Assembly (NCBI RefSeq): GCF_018326425.1
Contig: NZ_AP024601.1
Coordinates: forward strand, 3,088,001-3,152,000
Reading direction: 5' to 3'
Origin: Polycladomyces abyssicola
GTDB taxonomy: Bacteria; Bacillota; Bacilli; Thermoactinomycetales; JIR-001
Length of the DNA stretch: 64,000 nt
This document shows positions 1 to 8,326 of the stretch, one piece after another. Under the pieces are notes generated by a model. It made no database searches. It had not been told where the DNA came from and saw only the letters and a list, made by a program, of their open reading frames with translations. The translations under genes and the position numbers were made by a program. Every line of letters begins with the position of its first letter. Within the stretch, counting starts at the first letter, position 1.

Positions 1-1593
1 TTCGCTGGTGATGTTGCCGGGAAGAGATTTATTTAACAGAAACAGTTCTTTGTCATCCCCAATCCAACGAATGAGCGCTTTCTTTAACAAGAGGAATGAG
101 ATCGGGAAACAGATGACGTATGGAAAGAGGTTCTGAAACACATCCTTTGCCAAAATGCTTAATTGATGTTGAACGGCTTCCAGGCGTTTAGTCCCGGTTG
201 TACCTTGCAATTCTTCACGGACTTCTGTCCACTTTTTCTGCATAAAGCTTTCCACTTTGCTTTTTGCTAATTTCGGGTCACGCTTGACAAGATTTTTCCA
301 CACCTCTTTTATGATGGGGGACATGAACCGACGCGCTGACTTAACAAAACCCAGTTTTGGAGGAATTTGGAGAAACTCCGGCCGTTGAATGACTTCACTG
401 AGAGCATGGCTGAATGCTTCATCAAATAAATTTTTAAATACTTTTGGCAGTATTTTTCTTCCTAGCTTGGTACGAAGCACTTCCGTGGGATCAACAAAAA
501 GACGTCCCCCTGCTTCTACAAATACTTTTTTCGGAAAAACGGTTCGTAAGACCGATAGCCCCATCGGTTTCATAGCATCTGTCATCATTTGTACATGGCC
601 GAATGAGAACATGACACGAAGTGGTTCTTGCGGAATGTCAGGCAGAGGATACAGTGACGTGATCGGCCGGCTTTGGACAACAAAAATCTTTCCATTTTCA
701 ATACAAAACTCAATATCTTGTGGGGAGCCAAAATGTTTCTCAATTCTTTTTCCCAGCTCAGCCAAACGTAAAATTTGGCTGTCCGTCAGGGCTTGTTTGG
801 TTTGTTGATCCGGTGGTAAGTCTTTTTTTACTGTACCTCCTTCAGGCAGTGAGTCAATCGCGATTTTCTTTTCCGATATATTCTTGTAAATGATTTGGCC
901 GTCCTTCACTTTGTATAGATCCGCCGATACCATCCCGGATACAATGGCTTCACCCAATCCGAAACTGGCATCGATGGAAACTACCTTGCGATTCCCATTT
1001 ACAGGATCAGCGGTAAACAAAATCCCTGAGATTTCCGGATTCACCATCCGTTGAACCACGACAGACAGGTAGACTTGACGATGATCGAATCCATTTTTCG
1101 CTCGATAGGAAATAGCACGATCTGTAAACAAAGACGCCCAACATTTTCGAATATGTTGAAGCAGTTCATCCTGCCCCTTAATGTTCAAATAGGTATCCTG
1201 CTGTCCAGCAAACGAAGCGGTAGGCAGATCCTCAGCTGTTGCACTGGAACGGACGGCATAAGCATACTCCTTCCCCACCGATTCCCAGGCATGAATGATT
1301 TCATTTCTCAAATGAAAAGGGATCTCCAATTGTTGTAAATGGATACGAATACGCTCTCCCAACTTCCGCAATTGATTGAAATCATTTGGGTCCATCGCAT
1401 TGAGTTCATCTAAAAAAGAGACCATTTCGGGACTGGTGGCGATAAAGTCTCGATACGCGTACGTCGTCACACAGAATCCACCTGGTACCGGAAAGCCTGC
1501 CTTACTCAGCTCACCCAGGTTGGCTCCCTTTCCCCCGACATAAGGGAGACTGGAACGGTCAACTTGTTCAAAAAATAACACATACGATTTCAT
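1..1593 (-). CDS. rph: Rifampicin phosphotransferase / PEP-synthase-like enzyme (partial)
   Basis: The open frame starts at ATG 1593 and leaves the window at base 1, so about 531 N-terminal residues are visible. It opens with the ATP-binding fold of PEP-utilising enzymes: SLPYVGGKGANLGEL near residue 15, PVPGGFCVTT, AVRSSATAEDLP near 115, then ILFTADPVNG and QDIEFCIENGKIFVVQSRP near 300. This is the pattern of rifamycin-inactivating phosphotransferase and of phosphoenolpyruvate synthase; the visible part cannot separate them, because the swivelling His domain lies off the edge. A good ribosome site (GAAAGGAAAGG) precedes the ATG. The predicted promoter is about 290 bases upstream and is bracketed by operator-like palindromes. 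Confidence 0.8.
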   Translation of the reverse strand, partial: MKSYVLFFEQVDRSSLPYVGGKGANLGELSKAGFPVPGGFCVTTYAYRDFIATSPEMVSFLDELNAMDPNDFNQLRKLGERIRIHLQQLEIPFHLRNEIIHAWESVGKEYAYAVRSSATAEDLPTASFAGQQDTYLNIKGQDELLQHIRKCWASLFTDRAISYRAKNGFDHRQVYLSVVVQRMVNPEISGILFTADPVNGNRKVVSIDASFGLGEAIVSGMVSADLYKVKDGQIIYKNISEKKIAIDSLPEGGTVKKDLPPDQQTKQALTDSQILRLAELGKRIEKHFGSPQDIEFCIENGKIFVVQSRPITSLYPLPDIPQEPLRVMFSFGHVQMMTDAMKPMGLSVLRTVFPKKVFVEAGGRLFVDPTEVLRTKLGRKILPKVFKNLFDEAFSHALSEVIQRPEFLQIPPKLGFVKSARRFMSPIIKEVWKNLVKRDPKLAKSKVESFMQKKWTEVREELQGTTGTKRLEAVQHQLSILAKDVFQNLFPYVICFPISFLLLKKALIRWIGDDKELFLLNKSLPGNITSE

Positions 1594-1870
1594 GGGTTGG
1601 TCACCTTTCCTTTCAATGTCCGCCTCGAAACGGATACGGGCGCGGGCAAATGTGCTGTCGCTCAAACATCCAGCTGCGTTGTCCTTGTGGTCTGTTCCTT
1701 CGCTTTGCCAGGCTCCTGAAGGTCCGCTCCCCCGGAAAAACATCGCCTAATCAATTCATTGCATCATCGCAATGAGATTTCCATCTTTTTGAAATTGCTT
1801 CTATTGCTGCGATTCGCGATGTCAGGAATCCCGATCCCAGGTAATCCATCCTGCCTTCCCAAATCTAAAA
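1594..1870 (-). other. Long untranslated leader of rph
   Basis: About 280 bases lie between the predicted start of transcription near 1883 and the rph start codon. They are GC-rich, with small stems such as CAGG-AG-CCTG, but no run of Ts after a stem, so no clear terminator. No convincing protein frame was found. The length suggests room for a structured leader, but I do not recognise a known riboswitch. Confidence 0.35.
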
Positions 1871-1943
1871 TGAGTGATTACTCACTTACAGTGTATGATA
1901 GGTCCTCATTGGAAGTCAACAAAAAGTGAGTTGTTACTTACTT
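1871..1943 (-). promoter_or_regulatory. rph promoter bracketed by two FadR/TetR-type palindromes
   Basis: On the minus strand TTGACT (1914-1919) and TACACT (1890-1895) lie 18 bases apart and point at rph. A palindrome TGAGTGATTACTCACTTA (1871-1888) covers the expected transcription start. A second one, AAGTGAGT-TGTT-ACTTACTT (1924-1943), sits just upstream of the -35. The first resembles the Bacillus FadR box (TGAATGANTANTCATTCA) and the box in front of fadF in this window. Which repressor binds is inference. Confidence 0.55.
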
Positions 1944-2040
1944 CATCATGGTATCCATTTTGCCCGACCAAGGGAGGAGTCGACTTGGCCATTGCCCCAA
2001 CCCCGCAATCGCTGAGTGGACTCTTTTTTTCAACTTTCAA

Positions 2041-2102
2041 TTGACAAATGGAAAGACATGGCGTATATTTATTTTGAGCAATTAAATCGTGCACAATTAA
2101 TA
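2041..2102 (+). promoter_or_regulatory. gpx promoter with OhrR-like operator at +1
   Basis: TTGACA (2041-2046), 17 bases, then TATATT (2064-2069) is a near-perfect sigma-A promoter. Directly downstream at 2079-2100 lies AATTAAAT..GT..ACAATTAAT, close to the peroxide-sensing OhrR operator type known from Bacillus. Its place over the transcription start fits repression. The promoter also rules out the in-frame upstream ATG at 2016 as the start of the peroxidase. Confidence 0.6.
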
Positions 2103-2129
2103 TCAAAAGAAAGGGGTACAAACCTCAAC

Positions 2130-2603
2130 ATGAGTGTCTATGATTTTTCCGCCGTCACCATCAACGGTGAAGAGAAATCCTTGTCCGATTACCGCGGTAA
2201 GGTGTTGCTGATCGTCAACACTGCGAGCAAATGCGGTTTTACCCCGCAGTACAAGGAATTGCAGATGTTGTACGAGCGGTATCGCGACAAAGGATTGGAA
2301 ATCCTTGGTTTCCCCTGCAATCAATTTGGCAACCAAGAACCGGGTTCCAATGATGAGATCGCTTCGTTTTGTCAATTGAACTACGGCGTCAGTTTTCCCA
2401 TGTTCGCCAAAGTGGACGTCAAGGGGCCGAATGCCCATCCGCTGTTTCGCTATCTGACCGAGCAGGCGCCGGGGTTTTGGAACAAGGAGATCAAGTGGAA
2501 CTTCACCAAGTTCCTCATCGATCGGGACGGGAACGTCGTCAATCGGTATGCACCGACAACCTCTCCCCGAAAAATCGAAAAGGACATCGAACAATATTTA
2601 TAA
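2130..2603 (+). CDS. gpx: Glutathione peroxidase family protein
   Basis: The product has 157 residues and the thioredoxin-like fold of the glutathione peroxidase family, which reduces hydroperoxides; bacterial members usually use thioredoxin. The peroxidatic cysteine is in [12 protein letters not shown] (Cys35). The conserved Gln motif is [12 protein letters not shown] (65-69), and WNFTKFL carries the conserved Trp/Asn. ATG 2130 was chosen because the protein begins there in family style (MSVYDFSA), AAAGGGG lies upstream, and the promoter at 2041-2069 lies after the longer alternative start. It is a single-gene unit followed by a terminator. Confidence 0.93.
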   Translation: MSVYDFSAVTINGEEKSLSDYRGKVLLIVNTASKCGFTPQYKELQMLYERYRDKGLEILGFPCNQFGNQEPGSNDEIASFCQLNYGVSFPMFAKVDVKGPNAHPLFRYLTEQAPGFWNKEIKWNFTKFLIDRDGNVVNRYAPTTSPRKIEKDIEQYL

Positions 2604-2676
2604 AGATTACGCTAAAAAAGTGAAAGGGGAAAGCCAACCCTTTAAGGTTTAGAGATCATGAGCGTCAATACCCAAA

Positions 2677-2706
2677 AAAAATCACGCCACAAACAGGCGT
2701 GATTTT
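2677..2706. terminator. Bidirectional terminator between gpx and the VanW gene
   Basis: AAATCACGCC and GGCGTGATTT form a stem with A-runs on the left and T-runs on the right, so it can serve both convergent genes. Confidence 0.85.
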
Positions 2707-2741
2707 CATATCACGGGCCTGTGAAATCATTCTACGATGTT

Positions 2742-4421
2742 TCACATACTGCCCGTTCCCCCATTCGGTTGGGGAGTCCCCCCCGACCCTGTGGTTCCTT
2801 GCGAACTGGCATCCGTCCCCGTTGAGTCCGAACTGCCCGAATCGCCGGTTCCGCTAGTCGTCCCGTCTGTTCCAGTAGTACCGGTATCGGTACCAACATC
2901 TCCCGTGCTACCGGGATCAGTCCCGGTACTGCCGGTCGTTCCGCCAGTGGATTGTCCAGCGTCTCCACTGCTGCTGCCCGTACTTCCCATATCCGTTCCG
3001 CCGGTGCTCCCCGTCATACCACTGGTATCGCCTCCAGCCTGACCACCGGTATCTCCGGCCGTGGCGTCGGCTCCAGACAAATCACCGGTTTGCCCGTCCG
3101 ATCTGTGGGATGAGCCGGAATCACCGCTGTCAACCGTACCGTCACCGGTTCCTGAATCGTTTTTCGAGGAGTGATGCGAATCCGGACGATTGTAATCCGG
3201 CGGCAACTCGATGTGGTCCGACGGTTGGCCCGGTGTGACCGATTGTTCGGGCGGCAAGCGTTTGGAAGCCGGTTTTACCGGATTGCGGTCCACTTTCACG
3301 TCCGGCGTTGAATAGATTTCCACAGTCAGAGCATCCGTCTTGAGCTTCGTACGAATGACGACCGGGGCATTCAGGTTGTTCTTGAAACGAAAATCGGGTT
3401 CGTTCCAGGCCACGGTAGCATCCCTGCCTGCCGGAACATAAGTGGGGGTTTTGCTGTATGAAAAACGAGATAAGACCTCCAATCCCGCGTTGTCCACGCA
3501 GTTAAACAAAGTGGATGAAGTTTGAGAAACGCCGCCCCCCACTCCCTCGCTGTATTCGCCCTGCACGATTTTCGTCACTGGTTCGTATCCCCGTTCTTGC
3601 GTCCGTTGACCCACCGTTTGGTTGAACGAAAATACATCTCCCGGATTCAACACCACGCCGTCGATTGCGCGACTGGACAGTCGGATGTTCGCCGCTCGAC
3701 TTCGGTTGTCCGGATTGAAATAGGTCGTGTACTTGCCGATCCGTTGTCGGTCCACCAGTTGTAATTGTTCCTCTGTCACCTTGGGAGCTTGGGGAATCAT
3801 GGGGATCTCTTGCGGGCGGTTGACGATTTTGGGTATGCGGGAAATCCACTCATTCTCAATCACATCGGTATCCATCACCATACCGGAACGGGAGGGTTGA
3901 ATCGGATCACCGAGCCGTTTCATCCTGGCATCTACGGCCGGCTTGTCCACTTCCTTCTTCACCAATTTCAACCATAATCCCAATTGGCGTCGGTTGATGG
4001 TATCCGGATTTTTTCCGTCATAACCGACACTTTTTAGATCCAATTCCCAAGTTTTTCCACCGTGCGTCAGAATCAGTTCCGAAGGTTGAAACAAATCACT
4101 AAACCCGTAAACACCGACCAGTGCGAGGAGGAGCAATGCCACCAACATGATGCCCATTCTCTTTTTTTGTTTTCGTTTGTAGGCTTGGAGTGCCCGCCTA
4201 ACGGCAAGTTCCGTTTCGTTATCCTCCACCACCGCCAGAGCGGTCGGTGCTTGACGTACCAATTCCTCATAAGCCTTCTGGATCTCCAAGAGCTTTCTGG
4301 CCGCATCACGCGAAGAGTTCACATCGGGATGATACTTTCGCACTTGCTGGCGATACGCTTTTTTGATCTCTTCGATCGTGGCGTCCTGGCGAACCCCGAG
4401 AATGCGGTAATATTTCTCCAT
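2742..4421 (-). CDS. J-domain / VanW fusion membrane protein
   Basis: The product has about 560 residues. Residues 1-68 are a J domain with the HPD motif (residues 32-34 in KYHPDVNSS), normally a DnaK partner. A Lys/Arg-rich stretch and one membrane segment follow (about 85-110, MLVALLLLALVGVYGF). The outside part holds a VanW-type domain (about 235-375) with GDVFSFNQTVG and GVGGGVSQTSSTLFN. From about residue 400 there is a long Ser/Thr/Gly/Asp tail of low complexity, typical of a wall-spanning or exposed tail. The start is uncertain: ATG 4421 or TTG 4424, with GGAGGT 8-11 bases upstream. The inferred topology puts the J domain in the cytoplasm and VanW outside. The function of the fusion is unknown. 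Confidence 0.85.
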   Translation of the reverse strand: MEKYYRILGVRQDATIEEIKKAYRQQVRKYHPDVNSSRDAARKLLEIQKAYEELVRQAPTALAVVEDNETELAVRRALQAYKRKQKKRMGIMLVALLLLALVGVYGFSDLFQPSELILTHGGKTWELDLKSVGYDGKNPDTINRRQLGLWLKLVKKEVDKPAVDARMKRLGDPIQPSRSGMVMDTDVIENEWISRIPKIVNRPQEIPMIPQAPKVTEEQLQLVDRQRIGKYTTYFNPDNRSRAANIRLSSRAIDGVVLNPGDVFSFNQTVGQRTQERGYEPVTKIVQGEYSEGVGGGVSQTSSTLFNCVDNAGLEVLSRFSYSKTPTYVPAGRDATVAWNEPDFRFKNNLNAPVVIRTKLKTDALTVEIYSTPDVKVDRNPVKPASKRLPPEQSVTPGQPSDHIELPPDYNRPDSHHSSKNDSGTGDGTVDSGDSGSSHRSDGQTGDLSGADATAGDTGGQAGGDTSGMTGSTGGTDMGSTGSSSGDAGQSTGGTTGSTGTDPGSTGDVGTDTGTTGTDGTTSGTGDSGSSDSTGTDASSQGTTGSGGTPQPNGGTGSM

Positions 4422-4424
4422 CAA

Positions 4425-4701
4425 ATGCGCGGACCTCCACGATAAAGATTAAATCCCCAAATTGTTACAGATAATAGCGCGAGATCCCCTCCCATGACAT
4501 GACAAAAACAGGGATAGTTCGGAATTCTGCCAACCGAATGGGTGATTCTTCTTTCTGATCATATTTTTTATGAATATGCAAGCATCTAAACAACACATTA
4601 GCATAGGAAGAAAAGGTCCACAATAAAGAAACACGTCGTATTCGAAAATACATCCTATGTCCTATACACATAAACAAAGGAAGGTTTTGCTTTTTTTCTC
4701 C
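4425..4701. other. Intergenic region upstream of the J-domain/VanW gene
   Basis: This AT-rich stretch holds the GGAGGT ribosome site of the VanW gene near 4433-4438 and must hold its promoter. I could not pick one clear -35/-10 pair and saw no reliable small gene. Confidence 0.4.
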
Positions 4702-4731
4702 TAAAAAAACCCCTCCATGGATGGAGGGGGG
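4702..4731 (-). terminator. fadF terminator
   Basis: On the minus strand CCCCTCCAT-CC-ATGGAGGGG is followed by TTTTTTT, about 120 bases after the fadF stop. Confidence 0.85.
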
Positions 4732-4853
4732 AACTGCTCAGGGGTACAGGATTCCGAGGTGTGTTTGATCTCTGTCGGTGTGTACATTTCCCTGCGATAA
4801 GGAAGCGTTTTCACATCAAACCAGTACATGGCCGAATTCTTTACCAAACCACG

Positions 4854-6935
4854 TCAGTGAACACCCTCCGCCACCGGTGGCTCAGTATCAAACTCGACGG
4901 ACAAGGCGAGCAGTTCGGCCACATCCATTGTTTTCACCCGATCTTCCACTTCTTTCGCTTTGGTGCCGTCGCTCATCATCGTCAGGCAATACGGACACGC
5001 ACTGCCGATCACGCTCGGATTGACGGCCAATGCCTGCTCAGTCCGTGCGACGTTGACACGGACGCCGGACGTTTCTTCCATCCACATCATGCCACCACCG
5101 GCGCCGCAACACATCCCGTTTTCCCGGTTGCGCTCCATCTCCACCAGCTCGATCCCGGGAATCGACTGCAAAATGAAGCGGGGAGCGGAGTATTCTCCAT
5201 TGTAACGCCCCAGGTAGCACGAGTCGTGATAGGTGACCCGTTCCTTCACTTCTTTGGTCGGCTTCAGTCGGCCTTGACGGATCAGTTCAGCCAGTACTTG
5301 CGTATGGTGGTACACCTCCGCCTGCAGACCGAAATCGGGATATTCATTTTTAAAAGTGTTGTATGCATGAGGGTCAATTGTGATGATTTTCTTCACGTTA
5401 TGCTTTTCAAACAACGCGATGTTCTCCGTCGCCAGTTGCTGGAACAAAAATTCATTTCCCAAGCGCCGGGCGGTGTCGCCGGAGTTTTTCTCTTTGTTGC
5501 CCAAGATGGCGAATTTCACGCCGGCTTGATGCAGGAGTTTGGCCACCGCCTGTGTAATTTTTTGACTCCGGTTGTCGTAAGAACCCATCGAACCGACGAA
5601 CAGTAGGTATTCAAAATCCTTCTCCTCTTTGACCGTAGGTACGGGCACATCCAGTCCCTCTTTCCAACGGTCCCGCTCTTTCTTGCTGAGTCCCCACGGG
5701 TTGCCCTGCCGTTCGATATTTTGGAACGTCCGGGTGATTTCGGCGTTCATTTTGCCCTCGGTTAACACGAGATACCGGCGCATGTCGATGATTTTGTCCA
5801 CGTGTTCGTTGGCCACCGGACAAGCATCCTCACAGTTACGACAGGTGGTACAAGCCCACAGTTCCTCTTCAGTGATCACGTCGCCGATGAGGTTGACCGG
5901 AACCGTTTCCTGACCGGCCGCCACCTCCATCACCGCTTGGTTGGCGCCGCTGAATGCAAAGGCCGGCATCCACGGGGCCTGTGAAGTAATCGCCGCCCCT
6001 TTGACAGTCAGATGATCACGCATCTTCACGATCAGGTCCATCGGAGAGAGCAGTTTGCCCGTTCCGGCGGCTGGACACATGTTGGTGCAACGGCCGCATT
6101 CGACACAAGCGTATAAATCGATCAGCTGTTTTTGGGTGAAATCCTCGATTTTCCCGACTCCGTACGATTCAGCCGACTCGTCTTCGAAATCGATCGGTTT
6201 CAGTTTGGATGGCGGATCCTGCCGCTTCAGAAAGACGTTGACCGGTGCCACCAGCAAATGAAAGTGTTTGGACTGTGGTACGTACACCAAAAACGAGAAC
6301 AGGATCAACGCATGGATCCACCAGAACACATAAAACCCCACTTCTCCCGCTTGCGGCGATAACGAGCTGAACGGTGCGGCGATCAGACTGGAAATCGGTG
6401 TCGACCAAGCAGCCTGATGGTCTGGACGCCACACGTGTTCAAACGCAGCCGACAACAGGATGGAAAGCATCAAACCAGTCAGAAACCAGATGACGAGTCC
6501 CGCCTTCCAATTCCGCTTCAGACGCGGCAATTTCTCGATAAAACGGCGGTAAAATGCGTAGCCTGTCGCCAACAATACGGCAAAAACCGTGATTTCCTGA
6601 ATCAGCGTAAACACCGGATAAGCTGGTACGGGCAAATGATACCCCGGCGCCAATCCCTTGATAAACAAATCAACGGCACCGAATTGTATGACAATGAAGC
6701 CGTAAAACATCACGACGTGCATGATGCCGCTCTTCTTGTCTTTGAGCAGTTTTTTCTGTCCGAAAACGTTGACCCACACCTCGTTCAGCCTGGTACGCAG
6801 ATCCGCTTGCCAATCGACCGGTTTTCCCAATTTGACATAAGTGTAACGACTGTACACCACTCGAGCAAATAGGTAAACGGCATAACTGGCTACGGTGAGA
6901 AAGGCGATCCAATTCACGATTTGCAAAGCGGACAC
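4854..6935 (-). CDS. fadF: FadF-type Fe-S oxidoreductase (ETF:quinone route)
   Basis: This membrane-bound iron-sulfur protein has about 693 residues. The N-terminal third has several membrane helices (NarI/cytochrome-b-like). Then come two 4Fe-4S motifs, CVECGRCTNMCP and CTTCRNCEDACP, and a C-terminal pair of CCG-type domains (SCYLGRYNGEYS, GMCCGAGGGMMW, SACPYC). The layout matches Bacillus FadF, which is thought to pass electrons from fatty-acid beta-oxidation flavoprotein (ETF) to menaquinone. GTG 6935 is preferred because AAAGGAG lies 8 bases upstream; the GTG at 6944 overlaps that site. A FadR-type box in front supports the fatty-acid role. No ETF genes are adjacent. Confidence 0.88.
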   Translation of the reverse strand: MSALQIVNWIAFLTVASYAVYLFARVVYSRYTYVKLGKPVDWQADLRTRLNEVWVNVFGQKKLLKDKKSGIMHVVMFYGFIVIQFGAVDLFIKGLAPGYHLPVPAYPVFTLIQEITVFAVLLATGYAFYRRFIEKLPRLKRNWKAGLVIWFLTGLMLSILLSAAFEHVWRPDHQAAWSTPISSLIAAPFSSLSPQAGEVGFYVFWWIHALILFSFLVYVPQSKHFHLLVAPVNVFLKRQDPPSKLKPIDFEDESAESYGVGKIEDFTQKQLIDLYACVECGRCTNMCPAAGTGKLLSPMDLIVKMRDHLTVKGAAITSQAPWMPAFAFSGANQAVMEVAAGQETVPVNLIGDVITEEELWACTTCRNCEDACPVANEHVDKIIDMRRYLVLTEGKMNAEITRTFQNIERQGNPWGLSKKERDRWKEGLDVPVPTVKEEKDFEYLLFVGSMGSYDNRSQKITQAVAKLLHQAGVKFAILGNKEKNSGDTARRLGNEFLFQQLATENIALFEKHNVKKIITIDPHAYNTFKNEYPDFGLQAEVYHHTQVLAELIRQGRLKPTKEVKERVTYHDSCYLGRYNGEYSAPRFILQSIPGIELVEMERNRENGMCCGAGGGMMWMEETSGVRVNVARTEQALAVNPSVIGSACPYCLTMMSDGTKAKEVEDRVKTMDVAELLALSVEFDTEPPVAEGVH

Positions 6936-6980
6936 GAAACTCACTCCTTTCGGAAAGTTGCGTTCATCCTATTTATTCAA

Positions 6981-7014
6981 ATATTTTAGCATAAACTGAG
7001 TGGGTATTCATTCA
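6981..7014 (-). promoter_or_regulatory. fadF promoter with FadR-type operator
   Basis: TGAGTGGGTATTCATTCA (6997-7014) matches the known Bacillus FadR consensus at nearly all positions. On the minus strand it overlaps a promoter TTGAAT-N16-TATGCT. Repression relieved by long-chain acyl-CoA is the known mode for this family. Confidence 0.65.
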
Positions 7015-7248
7015 ATTTTTCAGAGGTTGTCCATTTTGAAACCGTTCACATCTTCATCGTACTGCTCCCGACGGTCCTTGTCGAGATCTGTTTCCCTGTG
7101 ATCCAGTAATTACTTCTTTGCAGAGCGCCCGGAAAGCAATTGAACAGTACACCAGACACACTCTGGTACAGGAGGTGCATGGATATCCATTCTCCGGCAA
7201 ACATTAATCCTAAAGCATTCTCATGGCACGGTGAAAGGGGAAGGTACA

Positions 7249-7752
7249 TTGAACAAACCAACCATATGGAAAAAAAAGGCTTTTTGGACATGGGCGTTAT
7301 TTTTATGCACCTTCGTTCCGGTATTGATGACAGGGTGCGTTCGACAAACATCCACATCAGAGGACACCGCCATCCAATTCTATAAGGCTGTATGGGTGGA
7401 CGGCGACATTCAAGAGGCACGCTCTTTCACGGCTCCTTCAGTCAAGGGCAGAGAGTTGACTTGGCGCATAAAGGAGACACGCCGGATTCGACCGGTCAAC
7501 AGTCCCATTCTCATCGTGGAATCCCCCATGCATGCATCGATGAACCCTGCACGGAAAATTTATCTGATCCGTCGCCCTCGTGACCGTCGCGACTTTCAAG
7601 TGGAACTCGCCCGTCGCGACGGACACTGGATCGTAACGGGCTTCAAACAAAACTACCACCCGCTTCGGGGTGGGTACAACAGCGATGAAACATTTGAACG
7701 CCTTCATCATGAACATCCGGGACTCAAGTGGCGGCACATCGATCAACCGTGA
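7249..7752 (+). CDS. Small lipoprotein of unknown function
   Basis: The product has 167 residues. A basic N-terminus (MNKPTIWKKK), a hydrophobic stretch and the lipobox LMTGC (Cys30) mark a lipoprotein. The rest is a compact Arg-rich domain of the size of the NTF2/DUF4878-like folds found in Bacillus lipoproteins (DTAIQFYKAVWVDGD near residue 40), but I cannot confirm a family. TTG 7249 was chosen because AAAGGGGAAGG ends four bases before it; the in-frame GTG at 7231 has no ribosome site. Confidence 0.75.
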   Translation: MNKPTIWKKKAFWTWALFLCTFVPVLMTGCVRQTSTSEDTAIQFYKAVWVDGDIQEARSFTAPSVKGRELTWRIKETRRIRPVNSPILIVESPMHASMNPARKIYLIRRPRDRRDFQVELARRDGHWIVTGFKQNYHPLRGGYNSDETFERLHHEHPGLKWRHIDQP

Positions 7753-7757
7753 ATCAA

Positions 7758-7805
7758 GGGACGGATTCCCTCTCCGTTTCCGGAAGCTAACGGGAATACC
7801 GTCCC
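7758..7805 (+). terminator. Long hairpin after the lipoprotein gene
   Basis: GGGACGGATTCCC...CCGTT pairs with AACGGGAATACCGTCCC. The stem is long but followed only by a mixed C/T tract, so termination is probable rather than certain. Confidence 0.5.
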
Positions 7806-7900
7806 TCCCTTTCATCCGGGTATCCCTTTTTTCCCGCTCCCGTTCGCCGAGCGATAGGACATTGTCTATTGAAAAGCACCCTCTCTTGGTTCTAAGAACC

Positions 7901-8137
7901 TTATGCCATCCGCTCCAGGCGTTCCAACCGGTGCAAAATGTCATCGATCACTTCACGATTGACCGCTTGCGCTTTGGCTCTCTCCAGTTCCTCCTTCAAA
8001 CGCTCGTTCTCCTCCAACACTTCCTCATAGTTTTGGATCACCAAGTCCAAAAACTCATCCACCGCTTGCCGGGAATATCCTTTTCGCTCGCGCGGGAAAT
8101 CCTTGTTGAAAATGTCTTTGGGCGTTAAACGTTCCAT
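7901..8137 (-). CDS. gpsB: GpsB-like DivIVA-domain cell division protein
   Basis: The product has 78 residues. Residues 1-50 are a DivIVA N-terminal domain (LTPKDIFNKDF...GYSRQAVDEFLDLVIQNYEEV), followed by a short coiled coil. The C-terminal motif DDILHRLERLERMA resembles the FDILKRLSNLE end of Bacillus GpsB. GpsB binds the membrane near the septum and couples penicillin-binding proteins to division. It is somewhat shorter than the 98-residue Bacillus protein. GGAGGAG precedes the ATG, and a good promoter lies at 8186-8214. Confidence 0.85.
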   Translation of the reverse strand: MERLTPKDIFNKDFPRERKGYSRQAVDEFLDLVIQNYEEVLEENERLKEELERAKAQAVNREVIDDILHRLERLERMA

Positions 8138-8185
8138 CGGACTCCTCCTTCACCTTCCCGATTAAAAACCTTGTATTCTTCCCCC

Positions 8186-8214
8186 ATTGTAGTGGAATCT
8201 GATGATTCCGCCAA
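8186..8214 (-). promoter_or_regulatory. gpsB promoter
   Basis: On the minus strand TTGGCG (8209-8214), 17 bases, then TACAAT (8186-8191) points at gpsB about 50 bases downstream. Confidence 0.65.
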
Positions 8215-8326
8215 TAGAGTAAATATTCGTATAAAAAGAAAAAAATGAGTGGTTTATTCTGTACAAATCAGTTTTTCTGTGATATCGTAAATCCGCCGCA
8301 ATAACGTGGAATGAAAGGGGATACGG

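Noticed and set aside
2016-2129. Longer start for glutathione peroxidase at 2016
   Set aside because: The promoter at 2041-2069 lies inside this stretch, so it cannot be in the mRNA; the family-like N-terminus begins at 2130.
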